DNA of 64,000 nt from Ktedonobacter racemifer DSM 44963 (GTDB lineage Bacteria; Chloroflexota; Ktedonobacteria; Ktedonobacterales; Ktedonobacteraceae), in the NCBI RefSeq assembly GCF_000178855.1, contig NZ_ADVG01000003.1, positions 2,281,341 to 2,345,340 of the forward strand, read 5' to 3'. The translations under genes and the position numbers were made by a program. The notes under the pieces were generated by a model, which was given only the letters and a program-made list of their open reading frames with translations, did not search any database and was not told the DNA's origin. Of the stretch, positions 25,884-36,236 are shown piece after piece (the first letter of the stretch is position 1; the number at the start of each line of letters is the position of its first letter).

Positions 25884-26867
25884 AGTGGTGACTCCTTTCC
25901 GGGTGGGGAAAAATGCACAAAAAGGGGCCACACCTCTTTCCTCGGGGGAAAGAGGACAAGAGTCACATTGATCCTCTTGTGTGTGGGAAAGACCTCCTTT
26001 CTGCACAAAATAGTCGCTGTGGAGACGAGGGAAACCGTTGGGCGAGAGACGCGGAAAGCATGCTGGCAGAGAGGCTCGATGTCTGCATGCGGGTTGCCTG
26101 CAAACGCGAAGCAACGGAGAGACTCGACATTGCTTCGCGCTCGTGGCGCCACCAGGATCAGGCGACTCTCTCTTATGGACGAGAGAAGAGAGAACCGCTG
26201 AGCCCTGGCGCAGGCTGCACCACTTCCTTCCCCTCAGTAGCGAGGTGAAAGGCTCCCCTGGACATTGCCAGGACTATTCATCCAAAAGGGATGAATAGTA
26301 ACTTCCACTCTTTTTGTACCCAAAAATGTATCTTGGGTCAATGGCGTATTTCCAGGGAGAGAGCCGTCAAAATTGGCGGTGAAGAGAGCCGTAACTAGCA
26401 CTTTGCCAGCAGCGTTACCACTCAAGATATTTCGTTGGCTTGTGGAGCGGTCCGAGGAGAAATGCACGTGAGAGAAGCGAAGGGAAACGCTGATGGTGCC
26501 TCGCTGCAACCGTCCAACTTCGCCGAAAATTGCGAAGTACTTCGCCCACTATTGGGTGGTTTTCGTCCTCCTATTGCTGTGGGGGAGCACTTAGGGATAT
26601 CGTGGCTGGCTGCTTTACAGAAAACCGAGCGAATTTTAGACATGAGATATGAAAGAGGGCATTCCTATTTTATGTAGATATTTAAAAGATAATCGATATA
26701 GATTGTGTTTTTTGTCAAAATAGTGTATGTTTCTAGTATAGAAGGCATAAAAAAAGTTTAGTGAAAGGGAGGAGTAAGAGACACCGTACAAAGGTCATCT
26801 GATGGAATATGGAGCCCCGTCCTTCTTTGCTTGGAACGTTCGTTTCATGAGCTTTGAGAAAGGGTGA
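25884..26867. other. Gap with leader hairpin and possible promoter
   Basis: No gene supported. A 9-bp-arm hairpin CCTCTTTCC/GGAAAGAGG (25933-25955) lies in the leader of the gene starting at 25883. On the plus strand TTGTCA (26712-26717) and TAGTAT (26734-26739), 16 bases apart, may be the promoter of the propeller gene starting at 26871; this AT-rich part (26680-26770) differs from its surroundings. Confidence 0.4.
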
Positions 26868-26870
26868 ATG

Positions 26871-27896
26871 ATGTCTTTTTTTAGACGACCCATGCCTTTG
26901 ACGCAGACAGTCGACCAGCAGGCTTCCAGCTCACCTCTTCCTTTAAAACAACCAGCGCAACAACAGGTTGCTTCTCTGGTCGTGCCATCCGCCTGTAACC
27001 CTTTTATGGAGTCCCCTATTCCTACAGCGGGCTCAGGGCCACAAGTGATTACCACCGCGCTGGATGGTGCGCTCTGGTTCACGGAGAGCCTGGGGAACAA
27101 GATTGGTCGCATCGACCTGAATGGCACAATTACTGAGTTTCCCCTTCCTACGGCGAACTCAGGACCAGTTGGGATCACCATGGGACCGGACCTTGCCCTC
27201 TGGTTTACGGAGCGCGATGCAAACAAGATTGGGCGTTTACCGCTCTTTCATCGTGGCCCCATGACTGAGTTTCCCCTTCCTCGTGCAGGCTCAGGTCCCA
27301 CCTTTATCACCATGGGACCCGATGGTGCGCTCTGGTTCACGGAGACCGACGCGAACAAGATTGGACGCATCACCCCCACTGGTGTCATCACCGAGTTCTC
27401 CATTCCCACGGCAGACTCAGGCACCGAAGTGATCACCATGGGACCCGATGGGAACCTCTGGTTCACGGAGGAGGACGGGAACAAGATCGGACGTATCACT
27501 CCTGCTGGCGTCATCACCGAGTTTCCCCTTCCCACAGCAGGTTCAGTACCAATCGGAATCACCACGGGACCCGATGGTGCGCTCTGGTTCACGGAGTTTG
27601 GTGGGAACAAGATCGGACGCATCACCCCTGCTGGCGTCATCACCGAGTTCCCTGCCCTCACGGAAGTCGCGGAACCATTTCTCATCATCACAGGGGCTGA
27701 CGGTGCGCTCTGGTTCACAGAGATAAAAGCAAAGAGCGGGAACAAGATCGGGCGTATCACGACCTGTGGTTTTGTTGCTGAGTTCACTGTTCCCACATCT
27801 GCCTCGGCACCCCATGGGATTGCCTCGGGATTTGATACTGCCATCTGGTTTACGGAGTTGAAGGTGAACAAGATTGGACGGCTGAGGATCTTCTGA
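26871..27896 (+). CDS. Vgb-like (streptogramin lyase-type) propeller, copy 1
   Basis: 341 residues. About seven repeats of the form GPDGALWFTE..ANKIGRITP.G.ITEFPLPTA, the blade motif of virginiamycin B lyase. In Vgb a C-terminal His pair and a Glu linearise type B streptogramins; here repeats are recognisable, but a catalytic His was not identified, so the lyase call is by fold only. An N-terminal MSFFRRPMPL stretch precedes a Gln/Ala-rich linker; no clear signal peptide. Start taken at 26871 because copy 2 has only this ATG. Nearly identical to the next gene. Confidence 0.75.
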   Translation: MSFFRRPMPLTQTVDQQASSSPLPLKQPAQQQVASLVVPSACNPFMESPIPTAGSGPQVITTALDGALWFTESLGNKIGRIDLNGTITEFPLPTANSGPVGITMGPDLALWFTERDANKIGRLPLFHRGPMTEFPLPRAGSGPTFITMGPDGALWFTETDANKIGRITPTGVITEFSIPTADSGTEVITMGPDGNLWFTEEDGNKIGRITPAGVITEFPLPTAGSVPIGITTGPDGALWFTEFGGNKIGRITPAGVITEFPALTEVAEPFLIITGADGALWFTEIKAKSGNKIGRITTCGFVAEFTVPTSASAPHGIASGFDTAIWFTELKVNKIGRLRIF

Positions 27897-28187
27897 TGCA
27901 GTGAGTCAGGAGAAGGTGGAGACGTTGTCAGGTGACAAGCGTTCTTGACAGAGGTAGTCCTGGCTGAGATCACGTTCTCCTGAGAGGCGCATTGCAAGCC
28001 GCACAGAGACTTTTCCCTCAATCTCCTCTTGCCACCTGACAGGTGTTCCTTGCCAGGAGGAACTGAAGACCACACCAGCAAGCATAGCCGCGAGGAAGAG
28101 AGCCAAGAAGGGCATCCTCCAGGAAATGGAGTCTCGTCCTTCTTCGCTTGGAACGCTCATGAAATGAGCTTTGAGAAAGGGTGAACG

Positions 28188-29210
28188 ATGTCTTTTTTCA
28201 GACGACCCATGCCTTTGGCGCAGACAGTCGACCAGCAGGCTTCCAGCTCACCTCTTCCTTTAAAACAACCAGCGCAACAACAGGTTGCTTCTCTGGTCGT
28301 GCCATCCGCCTGTAACCCTTTTATGGAGTCCCCTATTCCTACAGCGGGCTCAGGGCCACAAGTGATTACCACCGCGCTGGATGGTGCGCTCTGGTTCACG
28401 GAGAGCCTGGGGAACAAGATTGGTCGCATCGACCTGAATGGCACAATTACTGAGTTTCCCCTTCCTACGGCGAACTCAGGACCAGTTGGGATCACCATGG
28501 GACCGGACCTTGCCCTCTGGTTTACGGAGCGCGATGCAAACAAGATTGGGCGTTTACCGCTCTTTCATCGTGGCCCCATGACTGAGTTTCCCCTTCCTCG
28601 TGCAGGCTCAGGTCCCACCTTTATCACCATGGGACCCGATGGTGCGCTCTGGTTCACGGAGACCGACGCGAACAAGATTGGACGCATCACCCCCACTGGT
28701 GTCATCACCGAGTTCTCCATTCCCACGGTAGACTCAGGCACCGAAGTGATCACCATGGGACCCGATGGGAACCTCTGGTTCACGGAGGAGGACGGGAACA
28801 AGATCGGACGTATCACTCCTGCTGGCGTCATCACCGAGTTTCCCCTTCCCACAGCAGGTTCAGTACCAATCGGAATCACCACGGGACCCGATGGTGCGCT
28901 CTGGTTCACGGAGTTTGGTGGGAACAAGATCGGACGCATCACCCCTGCTGGCGTCATCACCGAGTTCCCTGCCCTCGCGGCAGCCCCGGGGCCATTTCTC
29001 ATCATCACAGGGGCTGACGGTGCGCTCTGGTTCACGGAGTCGAAAATAAAGGGTGACAAGATCAGGCGTATCACGACCTGTGGTTTTGTTGCTGAGTTCA
29101 CTGTTCCCACGTTTGCCTCGGCACCCCATGGGATTGCCTCGGGATTTGATACTGCCATCTGGTTTACGGAGTTGAACTTGAACAAGATCGGACGGCTGAG
29201 GATCTTCTGA
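28188..29210 (+). CDS. Vgb-like propeller, copy 2
   Basis: 340 residues, tandem duplicate of the preceding gene. The sequences are almost identical up to about residue 260; they diverge in one blade (ALTEVAEPFLI...EIKAKSGNKIGRI in copy 1, ALAAAPGPFLI...ESKIKGDKIRRI in copy 2) and then converge again. The change of NKIGR to DKIRR alters the blade consensus. Same upstream GAGAAAGGGTGA ribosome region. Function as for copy 1. Confidence 0.75.
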   Translation: MSFFRRPMPLAQTVDQQASSSPLPLKQPAQQQVASLVVPSACNPFMESPIPTAGSGPQVITTALDGALWFTESLGNKIGRIDLNGTITEFPLPTANSGPVGITMGPDLALWFTERDANKIGRLPLFHRGPMTEFPLPRAGSGPTFITMGPDGALWFTETDANKIGRITPTGVITEFSIPTVDSGTEVITMGPDGNLWFTEEDGNKIGRITPAGVITEFPLPTAGSVPIGITTGPDGALWFTEFGGNKIGRITPAGVITEFPALAAAPGPFLIITGADGALWFTESKIKGDKIRRITTCGFVAEFTVPTFASAPHGIASGFDTAIWFTELNLNKIGRLRIF

Positions 29211-29360
29211 TGCAGTGAGTCAGGAGAGGGAGAAGGTGGAGACGTTGTCAGATGGCAAGCATTCCTGCTCTTGACGCACGCAGGCAGCAAGCAGAGGTAG
29301 TCCTGGCTGAGATCACGTTCTCCTGCGAGGTGCATCGCAAGCACCACAGAGACCTGGACT

Positions 29361-29904
29361 GCACCCATTTTTTCTGGTTACCAGATACGACTCAGTTAGC
29401 CTTTATGGTGATCCCCTCCCTTGCTCCTCCACGCTTCTCCAACGACCATTCAGTATGCGAGAACCGCACGACTTCATCATGACGAAAGGTGGACAGGACA
29501 AAATGATCTGTAAAGCAAGCGTTTGGCCACCGCTGAATGCTCCTGGACGTGTTCCTCCATCTCCTCCTGCTCCATCACAGGGCGGAGAACAGAAGGAAGA
29601 GGTAAGTCCTGAAAAGAGGCATCGCCAGGATCGCTTCGCCCAGTTTGAGATCGCGAGCAATCAGGTACTCCACAATCAAGCCAAACAGTCATCCTCAAAC
29701 GATATCGGAATTTTCATGCAAAAAAAGAGAACCACTATATATAAGCTTTTCGATCGTATACTGATAGTAGAGGCGACGCCACTCAACGTAGTCGGCAAAA
29801 TCTTTAAAATTTGAATTTCGAGAATGGTTACGACGTAACGCGATGTTGGCGTTAGACAAACTACGGTGTGTATAAGGAAAGAAGAGCAGAAAAGAGGCAA
29901 ACAG
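29361..29904. other. Gap upstream of asnB, no gene seen
   Basis: No supported gene. The last 200 bases are AT-richer and probably hold the asnB promoter; no clear -35/-10 pair was fixed. Confidence 0.35.
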
Positions 29905-31737
29905 ATGTGTGGTATTGCTGGTTGGATTGACTGGCAGGGTGATTTGAGCGACCAAGGGGCGATAATCGCGCAGATGGCGGAGACGTTGCAGCAAAGAGGG
30001 CCGGATTCTCATGGCCACTGGGTCTCTCGCCATGCCGCGCTGGCCCATCAGCGCCTGATTGTGATCGATCCACTGACTGGCGGGCAACCGATGGTGTATC
30101 AGGATGGAGATCGTACCTATGCTATCACCTATAATGGAGAAATGTACAACTTTCGCGAACTGCGGCACGAACTAGAGGGCTATGGTCATACATTCCGCAC
30201 GCGCTCAGATACCGAAGTTCTCCTGCACGCCTATGTTGAGTGGGGGGAAGCGTGTGTACAGCATTTGAACGGTATCTTCGCCTTCGGCCTGTGGGATGAG
30301 CAAAAACAGCAGCTCTTGCTTGCGCGCGATCATGTGGGAGTCAAGTCGCTCTACTACGCGCATCGCGGAAGCGCCATACTCTTCGGCTCAGAACTCAAGG
30401 CATTGTTAGCCCACCCTCTGGTCAAGCCTGAGGTCGATGCTACTGGTCTGGCTGAGATCCTGACTTTTGTGCGTATTCCTGGCTCGGGAATCTATCGCAA
30501 TGTGCATGAATTGCGCCCGGGCCATATGTTGATCTGTAGCGAGCAGGGGACACGCATGAGCCGCTACTGGTCACTACGGAGCGCCCCGCATACAGATGAT
30601 CTGTACACAACAGCTGCGCATATCCGGGGACTGCTGGAAGATACGGTCAAGCACCAACTGATTGCGGATGTTCCGATTGTAACGTTGCTCTCTGGTGGGT
30701 TGGATTCTAGCGGGCTGACGGCCATGGCCGCCAAAGAATTGCAGCACGAGGGCAGAGAGTTACACACGTATTCGATTGACTTTGTGAATAGCGCGCAACA
30801 TTTCCAGAGCACACCCTTGCATCCCTCGCTAGACGCGCCCTGGGTGAAAAGAGTGTCCGAGTATCTCGGGACGCATCATCATACCATTACACTCGAGAAT
30901 TCAGCGCTGGTTGAGAGCCTGCTGGTGCCCCTGCACGCCCATGATTTTCCAACAGCAGGGCAGATGACGAGTTCGCTCTATTTGCTGTTTCAAGCGATGA
31001 AGCAAGATGCGACTGTAGCGCTTTCTGGCGAAGCGGCCGATGAGGTCTTCGGGGGCTACCCCTGGTTTCACAGCGAAGCCGCTCTCAGCGGACAAACCTT
31101 CCCCTGGACACCTGCCTTCCTGGGGCCTGGAAAGAATCCTCTGGCGTGGTTGTCAGCTGACCTCTTGCAGAAAGTGCAACTGACTGAGCATATCGATCAA
31201 CAATATCGCGCAGCCATAGCCGAGGTTCCCAGGCTGGAGGGAGAAGACCCACTGGCGGCCCGCAGACGCGAAATGTTTTACCTGAATCAGACCCGCTTCC
31301 TACCTTTTCTGCTGGAGCGCAAGGACCGCATGAGTATGGCGACAGGCTTTGAAGCACGTGTCCCTTTCTGTGATTATCGGTTGGTTGAATATGCCTGGAA
31401 TATTCCCTGGGAGATGAAAATGGCCGATGACATCGAAAAGGGTATCCTGCGTCGCGCCTTTGCATCTGTGTTGCCTGAAGATGTGATCAGGCGCAAAAAG
31501 AGCGCCTATCCAAATGCGCAAAATCCTCTCTACGAGAAAGCGACTCGCGAATGGGCCCTGAATATTCTGCACGATCCGAACGCGCCAATTCATCCCTTCC
31601 TTGATGCACAGGTTGTGCGGGCGCTGGTGGAAAGTACGGACGCCGGGGTACCAGGGATAGGACTCGTATCCCTGCCTGAACGCCTCATTCAGATCAACGA
31701 ATGGCTCGACACATACCAGATCACGCTGGCTCTCTAG
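29905..31737 (+). CDS. asnB: Asparagine synthase (glutamine-hydrolysing)
   Basis: 610 residues. MCGIAGWID gives the N-terminal Cys nucleophile of the class II glutaminase domain; RGPDSHG, NGEMYNFRELR and SDTEVLLHAY follow. The synthetase domain has the PP-loop LLSGGLDSSGL (about 258) and SGEAADEVFGGYPWF. It converts aspartate, glutamine and ATP to asparagine. The start is set by the required Met-Cys, with AGAGG upstream. Stand-alone gene; some relatives modify peptides, but no lasso or lanthipeptide genes are nearby. Confidence 0.93.
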   Translation: MCGIAGWIDWQGDLSDQGAIIAQMAETLQQRGPDSHGHWVSRHAALAHQRLIVIDPLTGGQPMVYQDGDRTYAITYNGEMYNFRELRHELEGYGHTFRTRSDTEVLLHAYVEWGEACVQHLNGIFAFGLWDEQKQQLLLARDHVGVKSLYYAHRGSAILFGSELKALLAHPLVKPEVDATGLAEILTFVRIPGSGIYRNVHELRPGHMLICSEQGTRMSRYWSLRSAPHTDDLYTTAAHIRGLLEDTVKHQLIADVPIVTLLSGGLDSSGLTAMAAKELQHEGRELHTYSIDFVNSAQHFQSTPLHPSLDAPWVKRVSEYLGTHHHTITLENSALVESLLVPLHAHDFPTAGQMTSSLYLLFQAMKQDATVALSGEAADEVFGGYPWFHSEAALSGQTFPWTPAFLGPGKNPLAWLSADLLQKVQLTEHIDQQYRAAIAEVPRLEGEDPLAARRREMFYLNQTRFLPFLLERKDRMSMATGFEARVPFCDYRLVEYAWNIPWEMKMADDIEKGILRRAFASVLPEDVIRRKKSAYPNAQNPLYEKATREWALNILHDPNAPIHPFLDAQVVRALVESTDAGVPGIGLVSLPERLIQINEWLDTYQITLAL

Positions 31738-31879
31738 GCAGCGCATTGTAACACACCGCCGGCGGTTTTCATACCGCGCGGCTTCTTGTGGCACTGCTAC
31801 GTACGTGACCCTCAAAGTGGATGTCCCGTGGGGGCGACTCGGCGAGGATCGTCGTGGGTGAGCAATCCTCTCGCGAGAC

Positions 31880-32200
31880 GCTTGCCATCCCTCACGTCTT
31901 CTTCGGCGCGGTGCCCTGCGCGACCACGGCTCCATTCCCTGCGCGAAGAATGGATGGCTCTTCTGCACATTGGGCGCCCTGGGAGCCGTGCCCACCTCCC
32001 GCTTTGACGAACCTCTCTCTCGTGCAGAGGAGCGTGAGGCTTTTCCTTCTGATGTTCCTATGTACGATGGTGGGCCAGGAGTCGCTTGCCAATGACGCGG
32101 GACGCATTGCGATCGGCATGGTCCCTCGCATCACAACTGGGGCAAGACATGAGGGGCACTCCTGGGGCGGGCTACCTATCTCGCCATGGCGGAGTACTGG
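31880..32200 (-). pseudogene. TnpB C-terminal remnant
   Basis: On the minus strand CPSCDARDHADRNASRVIGK is readable near 32150-32090, matching the zinc ribbon and last catalytic Asp of the TnpB copies at 32383 and 61813 (CPQCQMRDHADRNASLRIGQ). The flanks are frameshifted and no N-terminal part is found. Confidence 0.65.
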
Positions 32201-33723
32201 CCCTCCTCAGCCGAGGTTTTCGCCGCCCCGATAAACCAGATTCCCAAGGTCGTCTTCTCCAATTCTCTCAAGAAGGCTGACTGGAAGGGGTCTAGAGTAT
32301 CGGTGACACTCCGCATGGGCTAAAGCCCAGCAGCTTCTGACACGGCTCCGTAAGCGCCTCCGTGAGACATGTCCCGTAGGGACTACTCAAAATGGAGGCG
32401 TAGTGTGGTAGCCATATCTGAGAGGCGCGCACCCATCCGGCGCAATCCCCCCTGGGCGGTGCCAGGCCCGTTGGCGTGATCCCCTTGCCTTGCTTGAGCA
32501 AGAGATGGTTGCCCTTCGCGTTCGGCATCCTGGGAGATCCCAACACCTGGGTCTTTCGACCCCCTCATCGCACATCGCGAACGAGCATGAGGCTTTTCCT
32601 TCAACGGTTCTTGGGAGCGCTCGATCAAGCGCTGCCCGATTCTCAGACTGGCATTGCGGTCGGCATGGTCGCGCATCTGGCATTGTGGGCACAGACAAAG
32701 CGCCGCGCCGGGCGTGTATCCCTCAACCGGCTCGCCCTCATTGTAGCGAATGACGGGCGCGTGACAGCGATGGCATTGCCGGCTCGTATTGCGTGGATTG
32801 ACACGGCACGTGATGAGACCACCTGCATTCCACGCCTTGTACTTCGCGTACTTGAAGATGCGCCCTTTCATCCAGTAGGCGCGTTTCCTGTTGCTGCGGC
32901 GCGAATACGTGCCTTTTTCCGGGCGCAGGTTGCCTAGATGCTCGAAGACGAGAATACTCGCCTCGTGCTCGATGGCGAACTGGACAATGCGAGCGCTCAC
33001 CAGGTGCGCGATCTGTTCGTCCACGTGCCTGATTTTGGCCCAGAGGTCGGCATTGTCCTGTTCGTTCTCGGCAATGATGCCAGTCTGAGATCGGTTGCGT
33101 GCAATACGTCCAAGCAGTTGCTTCCTACAGCCCGATACCGCTGTGCCATTTCCAATGAAGGAAGTAGCCAGGATGGTGCCGTCAACCGTCTGGACGCTGC
33201 ACACCGCGAGATGCTTGTCGAGATTGAGATCCACCGCGCAGACACGTGTCTCTTTGGATGCTATCTGTTCAACAACGTTGGCGGGGGCCTCCAACGTTTT
33301 CTCGATGGGAGTATGCAACCACCAGCGGTTGCCCTTGCGAACCAGTTGCGGGCTCCCTAGTGCGTACCCCTCGGGAATATCGCGAGAAAGCGCACCAATT
33401 TTGAGCCAGGACCAGCACGAGCCGGTCCACACTCTGAGCATGATGGAGTGCTCAGCGCGTTCTTTCCACAAGCCCGCGTAGAAGGAGGCCGATTTGTTCC
33501 AGGTACGCGGTGGGACTGGTGGCCGCTCCCTGAACGGCTGCTTCTGCTTGCCCTTTTTGCCTGGTTTGGCCTCGTGCTTCTCTTTGCGTGCTCGCCACGT
33601 TTTGAGCGAGGAGAAAAATGCGCGAGCAGAGCCAAGGGCCGCATTGATGGCGGCGCGCCGGAACATCGCGGGGATATCCGGGGCGATGTCGGAAAGTGGC
33701 AGAATGGGATGGGGGCTCTTCTC

Positions 33724-35610
33724 TGTATTGTTTTCCGACTTCAGCTCTTGCAAGAGTACTTGAGATTACAAAAAACAAGCGCTCAAGCAAAAAGCAAACG
33801 AGTAAGCATGAGAACATGAGCGAGAAAAATGAGGAAAGAGTCGTCCAGGAAGGGAGAAAAGTAGGCGCGCAAGTGATGAAGAGCAAACGAGCAAGCAGAA
33901 AAGTGGACAGCAGTCTCCTCGACGAATCTACTCCCGCAAGCAAGCACAAAGATTATCGCGCCTGGAGGTGTCGCCGTCGCAGGTTCATCATGCGCTGTCG
34001 TTCCTCTGAACGAGCGCGCTCTTGCATCAAGGCAATGTAGTCATCGAGCGGCATCCGTTGGCCTTGCAGCCCTTTGATGGGAAGCTGCTTGATGATGCTC
34101 TCATGCTGCAGAACCTCGAAGCAGCGCTCAACTGCATTGACACACAAGGTGATGAGCTGTCCAGCCAGTGCTTGCTTGATGTAATAGTCAGCCCCATCAA
34201 CGCTCACGCGACCGTCTGACTTGACGCGTCGTGCATAGGTCCGCCCGTGAACCGCTTGTAACCAGGCATCCGGGTCGACCACAGCTGGAAGCGCGGGTAA
34301 GGTGGGCAGAACAGGATGCGCCTGGCTGGGAGGACGATTGCGACAACTGCGCCCCTGATGAGGACGTTGTGTGTTGTAGAAGTGCTCAAAGGCCTCGGTA
34401 ACGTTGCGCACCTCTTCGAGGGTCCCAGGACGATGTACGAACAGACATTCTTCTTTGTAGGTCCGATGATAGCGCTCCACATAGCAGTTAAGTTCCGGGT
34501 GGCGTGGTGGCAAGATATTGGGTTGCACGCCGACACACAAGAGAAATTGGCACAGGGCCGAGGGAAAATCGCGTGCTGTTGCACTTCCCACCCAGCGGGG
34601 ATCGCGATCAAAAGTCAAGATGCTAGGACAGCCAGAGCGACGCAAGAAGGCGACCACCGCCTGGAAGGCCGTTTCCGCGTGAAAATCTTCATGAACCTGG
34701 GCATCGAGCAAGAGGGAGGTGCCCGCGTCGACAAAGTTGCACGCTTCGATCACATGCTGCCGCGCGGGCATCAGGATCATGCAGATCAGCAGGAACGGTG
34801 GAAATGTCTTTGAAGTCGAGTTGGACTTCTTCCAAAGGGGCTCTTGGCAGGCGCGGAGAGCGTTGACGAGGGGGATCGCGCTCAATGGCTCCTGCAGCAT
34901 CCAGGATGCGCCAGATGGTGCGTGTCGAACGAGGCAAGCGGGCCTTTTTTGCCTGCAAGGCGCGCATCTCGCTGCAGATAATACAGGATCGCCAGTGGTC
35001 CAGGCGTGCGCTGCAACGGCTCTGGGGGAGCCTGACGGATCGAGAGCACCCGCTCTTTGACCTCAGTGTCAATGCGAGGAGGGTGATGGTGAGGGGCGCG
35101 AGAGCGAGAAAAGAAGATGGAAGCATCGAGCGCTCCCTGGGCTTGGGCTTCTCGAAACCGCTGACGCCAGGTACAAACCATGCTCACAGAGCAGCCGACC
35201 GCATCAGCATACTGCTGAAGTGTCCACTCAGGATGCTGCTGAAGCAGGTGGAAGAGGTGAGCACGCTTTCCAACATATTCAACTTCCATAACACTCCCTT
35301 TCTGAGAAGCGGAGAGCAGAGAAAACGATCACCTGTCATGGAGTTTACCTGATGAAAGGGAAGGGAGTCGAGCAAGCGGACAAGGGCTATTTCACAGTGA
35401 GAAGCAAGGAGTAAAAAGAGAGCCTGCTCGCTTGATTTTGAGAAGCGAGCAGGCTCTCTTTTTACTACTTGCTTGCTTATTTCAAGCAATCAAGGAAGCG
35501 CAAATTTACTGTTTGCTTGCTAAAACAAGCGAGCAAGTGCGATATTCATAGCTTGTTTGCTTTTTCGATCTCAAGTACTTTTGCGAGAGCCAAAGTCGGA
35601 AAACAATACA
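33724..35610 (-). mobile_element. IS481-like insertion sequence in tnpB
   Basis: 1887 bp. Inverted ends begin TGTATTGTTTTCCGACTT and remain similar for about 50 bases. Flanking CTTCTC at 33718-33723 and 35611-35616 is a 6-base target duplication; excision of one copy plus the element restores the TnpB frame. Inside the ends are long GC-poor stretches with repeated GCAAGC/GCTTGC motifs, and a hairpin with arms AGAGAGCCTGCTCGCTT near 35415-35460. Confidence 0.88.
33953..35289 (-). pseudogene. IS481-type transposase, frameshifted
   Basis: The N-terminal frame from 35289 has a helix-turn-helix EWTLQQYADAVGCSVSMVCTW. After LAGKK the integrase-type continuation (RLPRSTRTIWRILDAAGAIE, VQLDFKDISTVP) lies in a second frame, and the rest (EACNFVDAGTSLLLDAQVHEDF, RHPELNCYVERYHRTYKEEC with the catalytic Glu region) in the frame ending 33953. 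At least two shifts near 34930 and 34770, so inactive. Confidence 0.75.
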
Positions 35611-35993
35611 CTTCTCCGTCGCATGGGTGAGTTTCTCCAGGGCGGTGAGGGCCTCCTTGTTCTTGAGAGAGAGGATGCCCTCATGGGCCTGGATGACCTC
35701 AAAGTAGAAGGCCACGACACGATTGTAGAGCGCCTGATTCTCCGCGAAGGAGTGGGCTGACTGTGGCGGATACTGCAACGCTTGTCTGATGGTTTTCGTG
35801 GCTTTTGCCATTTTTAGTGCTTTTTCTCTCAAACAAATATATTGCGTCTCTTGTAGAGTATACGACAATCCGTTGGAGTTGTCAAACGTATGTTCTATAT
35901 CATGCTATGCAAGGGCGAAAGCCGGGACACGCCTCACTGCCGCCGTTGAAACGGCGCAGCTTGCGGCGGGCTAAAGCCCGTCCATGTCAAGAA

Positions 35994-36236
35994 TCAAGCC
36001 ACGCCCTGATACTCAATAGAAAACTGCTGGGAGCCAGCCAAGACGTGCAAATTATGGACAACCGCACAGCGGCGCAAATCGAAGAGGTTCTTGTGTACCC
36101 CCCGATAGCGAGCACGGCGGCCTTGCCATCGGCCCACATGGGCAAGGGTGTGCTCAACGGCCACTCGTTCGCGTAAAACTCTGCAGAAGCCAATCCAGCA
36201 GAGGTACAGGCATGGCCGAGACAACGGGCATGGCAC
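35994..36236 (-). pseudogene. DDE transposase C-terminal fragment
   Basis: RERVAVEHTLAHVGRWQGRR and ARYRGVHKNLFDLRRCAVVHNL are the C-terminal Glu-containing region of an IS5/IS1182-type transposase. Nothing upstream remains. The 1790-bp TnpB element starts a few bases past its end. Confidence 0.65.

Larger units (their letters stand above)
26805..29360 (+). repeat. Tandem 1.3-kb duplication of the propeller gene
   Basis: Unit 1 about 26805-28020 and unit 2 about 28128-29360 share gene, leader (CGTCCTTCTT.GCTTGGAACG) and trailer (TTCTGATGCAGTGAGTCAGGAGA). Trailers differ by small insertions, so the duplication is not brand new, while gene bodies stayed near-identical, pointing to gene conversion or recent amplification. 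Confidence 0.85.
32383..35811 (-). pseudogene. tnpB: tnpB interrupted by IS481-like element
   Basis: The N-terminal piece (35811 to 35617, MAKATKTIRQALQYPPQ...THATE) and C-terminal piece (33717 to 32383, KSPHPILPLSDIAPDIPAMF...) join in frame when the insertion is removed, aligning with the intact copy at 61813-63345. The C-terminal piece keeps CAVDLNLDKHLAV (Asp), ILVFEHLG (Glu), CHRCH...CPQC and DHADRNAS (Asp). As it stands the gene cannot make TnpB. Its C-terminal tail overlaps the element's right-end RNA region. Confidence 0.85.
32303..35985 (-). mobile_element. 1790-bp TnpB element, split by an IS481-like element
   Basis: Left end at 35985 immediately follows TTGAC (35986-35990 in complement) and begins ATGGACGGGCTTTAGCCCGC; the right end finishes GCGGAGTGTCAC at 32303. 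Subtracting the IS481-like insertion (33724-35610) and its 6-base duplication leaves 1790 bp, exactly the length of the copy at 61636-63425. TnpA is absent. TTGAC next to the left end is the TAM type known for TnpB nucleases. Confidence 0.82.

Noticed and set aside
26422..26677. Overlapping 73-80 residue open frames
   Set aside because: No ribosome site or motif, and composition unlike neighbouring genes.
27248..28081. Long minus-strand open frames opposite the propeller genes
   Set aside because: They mirror the periodic repeats of the plus-strand genes and have no ribosome site; antisense shadows.
31738..32302. A gene after asnB
   Set aside because: Only a frameshifted TnpB zinc-ribbon tail is readable; no intact frame.
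35415..35460. Hairpin with AGAGAGCCTGCTCGCTT arms as a terminator
   Set aside because: It lies inside the IS481-like element near its end, upstream of the transposase, so it is more likely an element-end structure.
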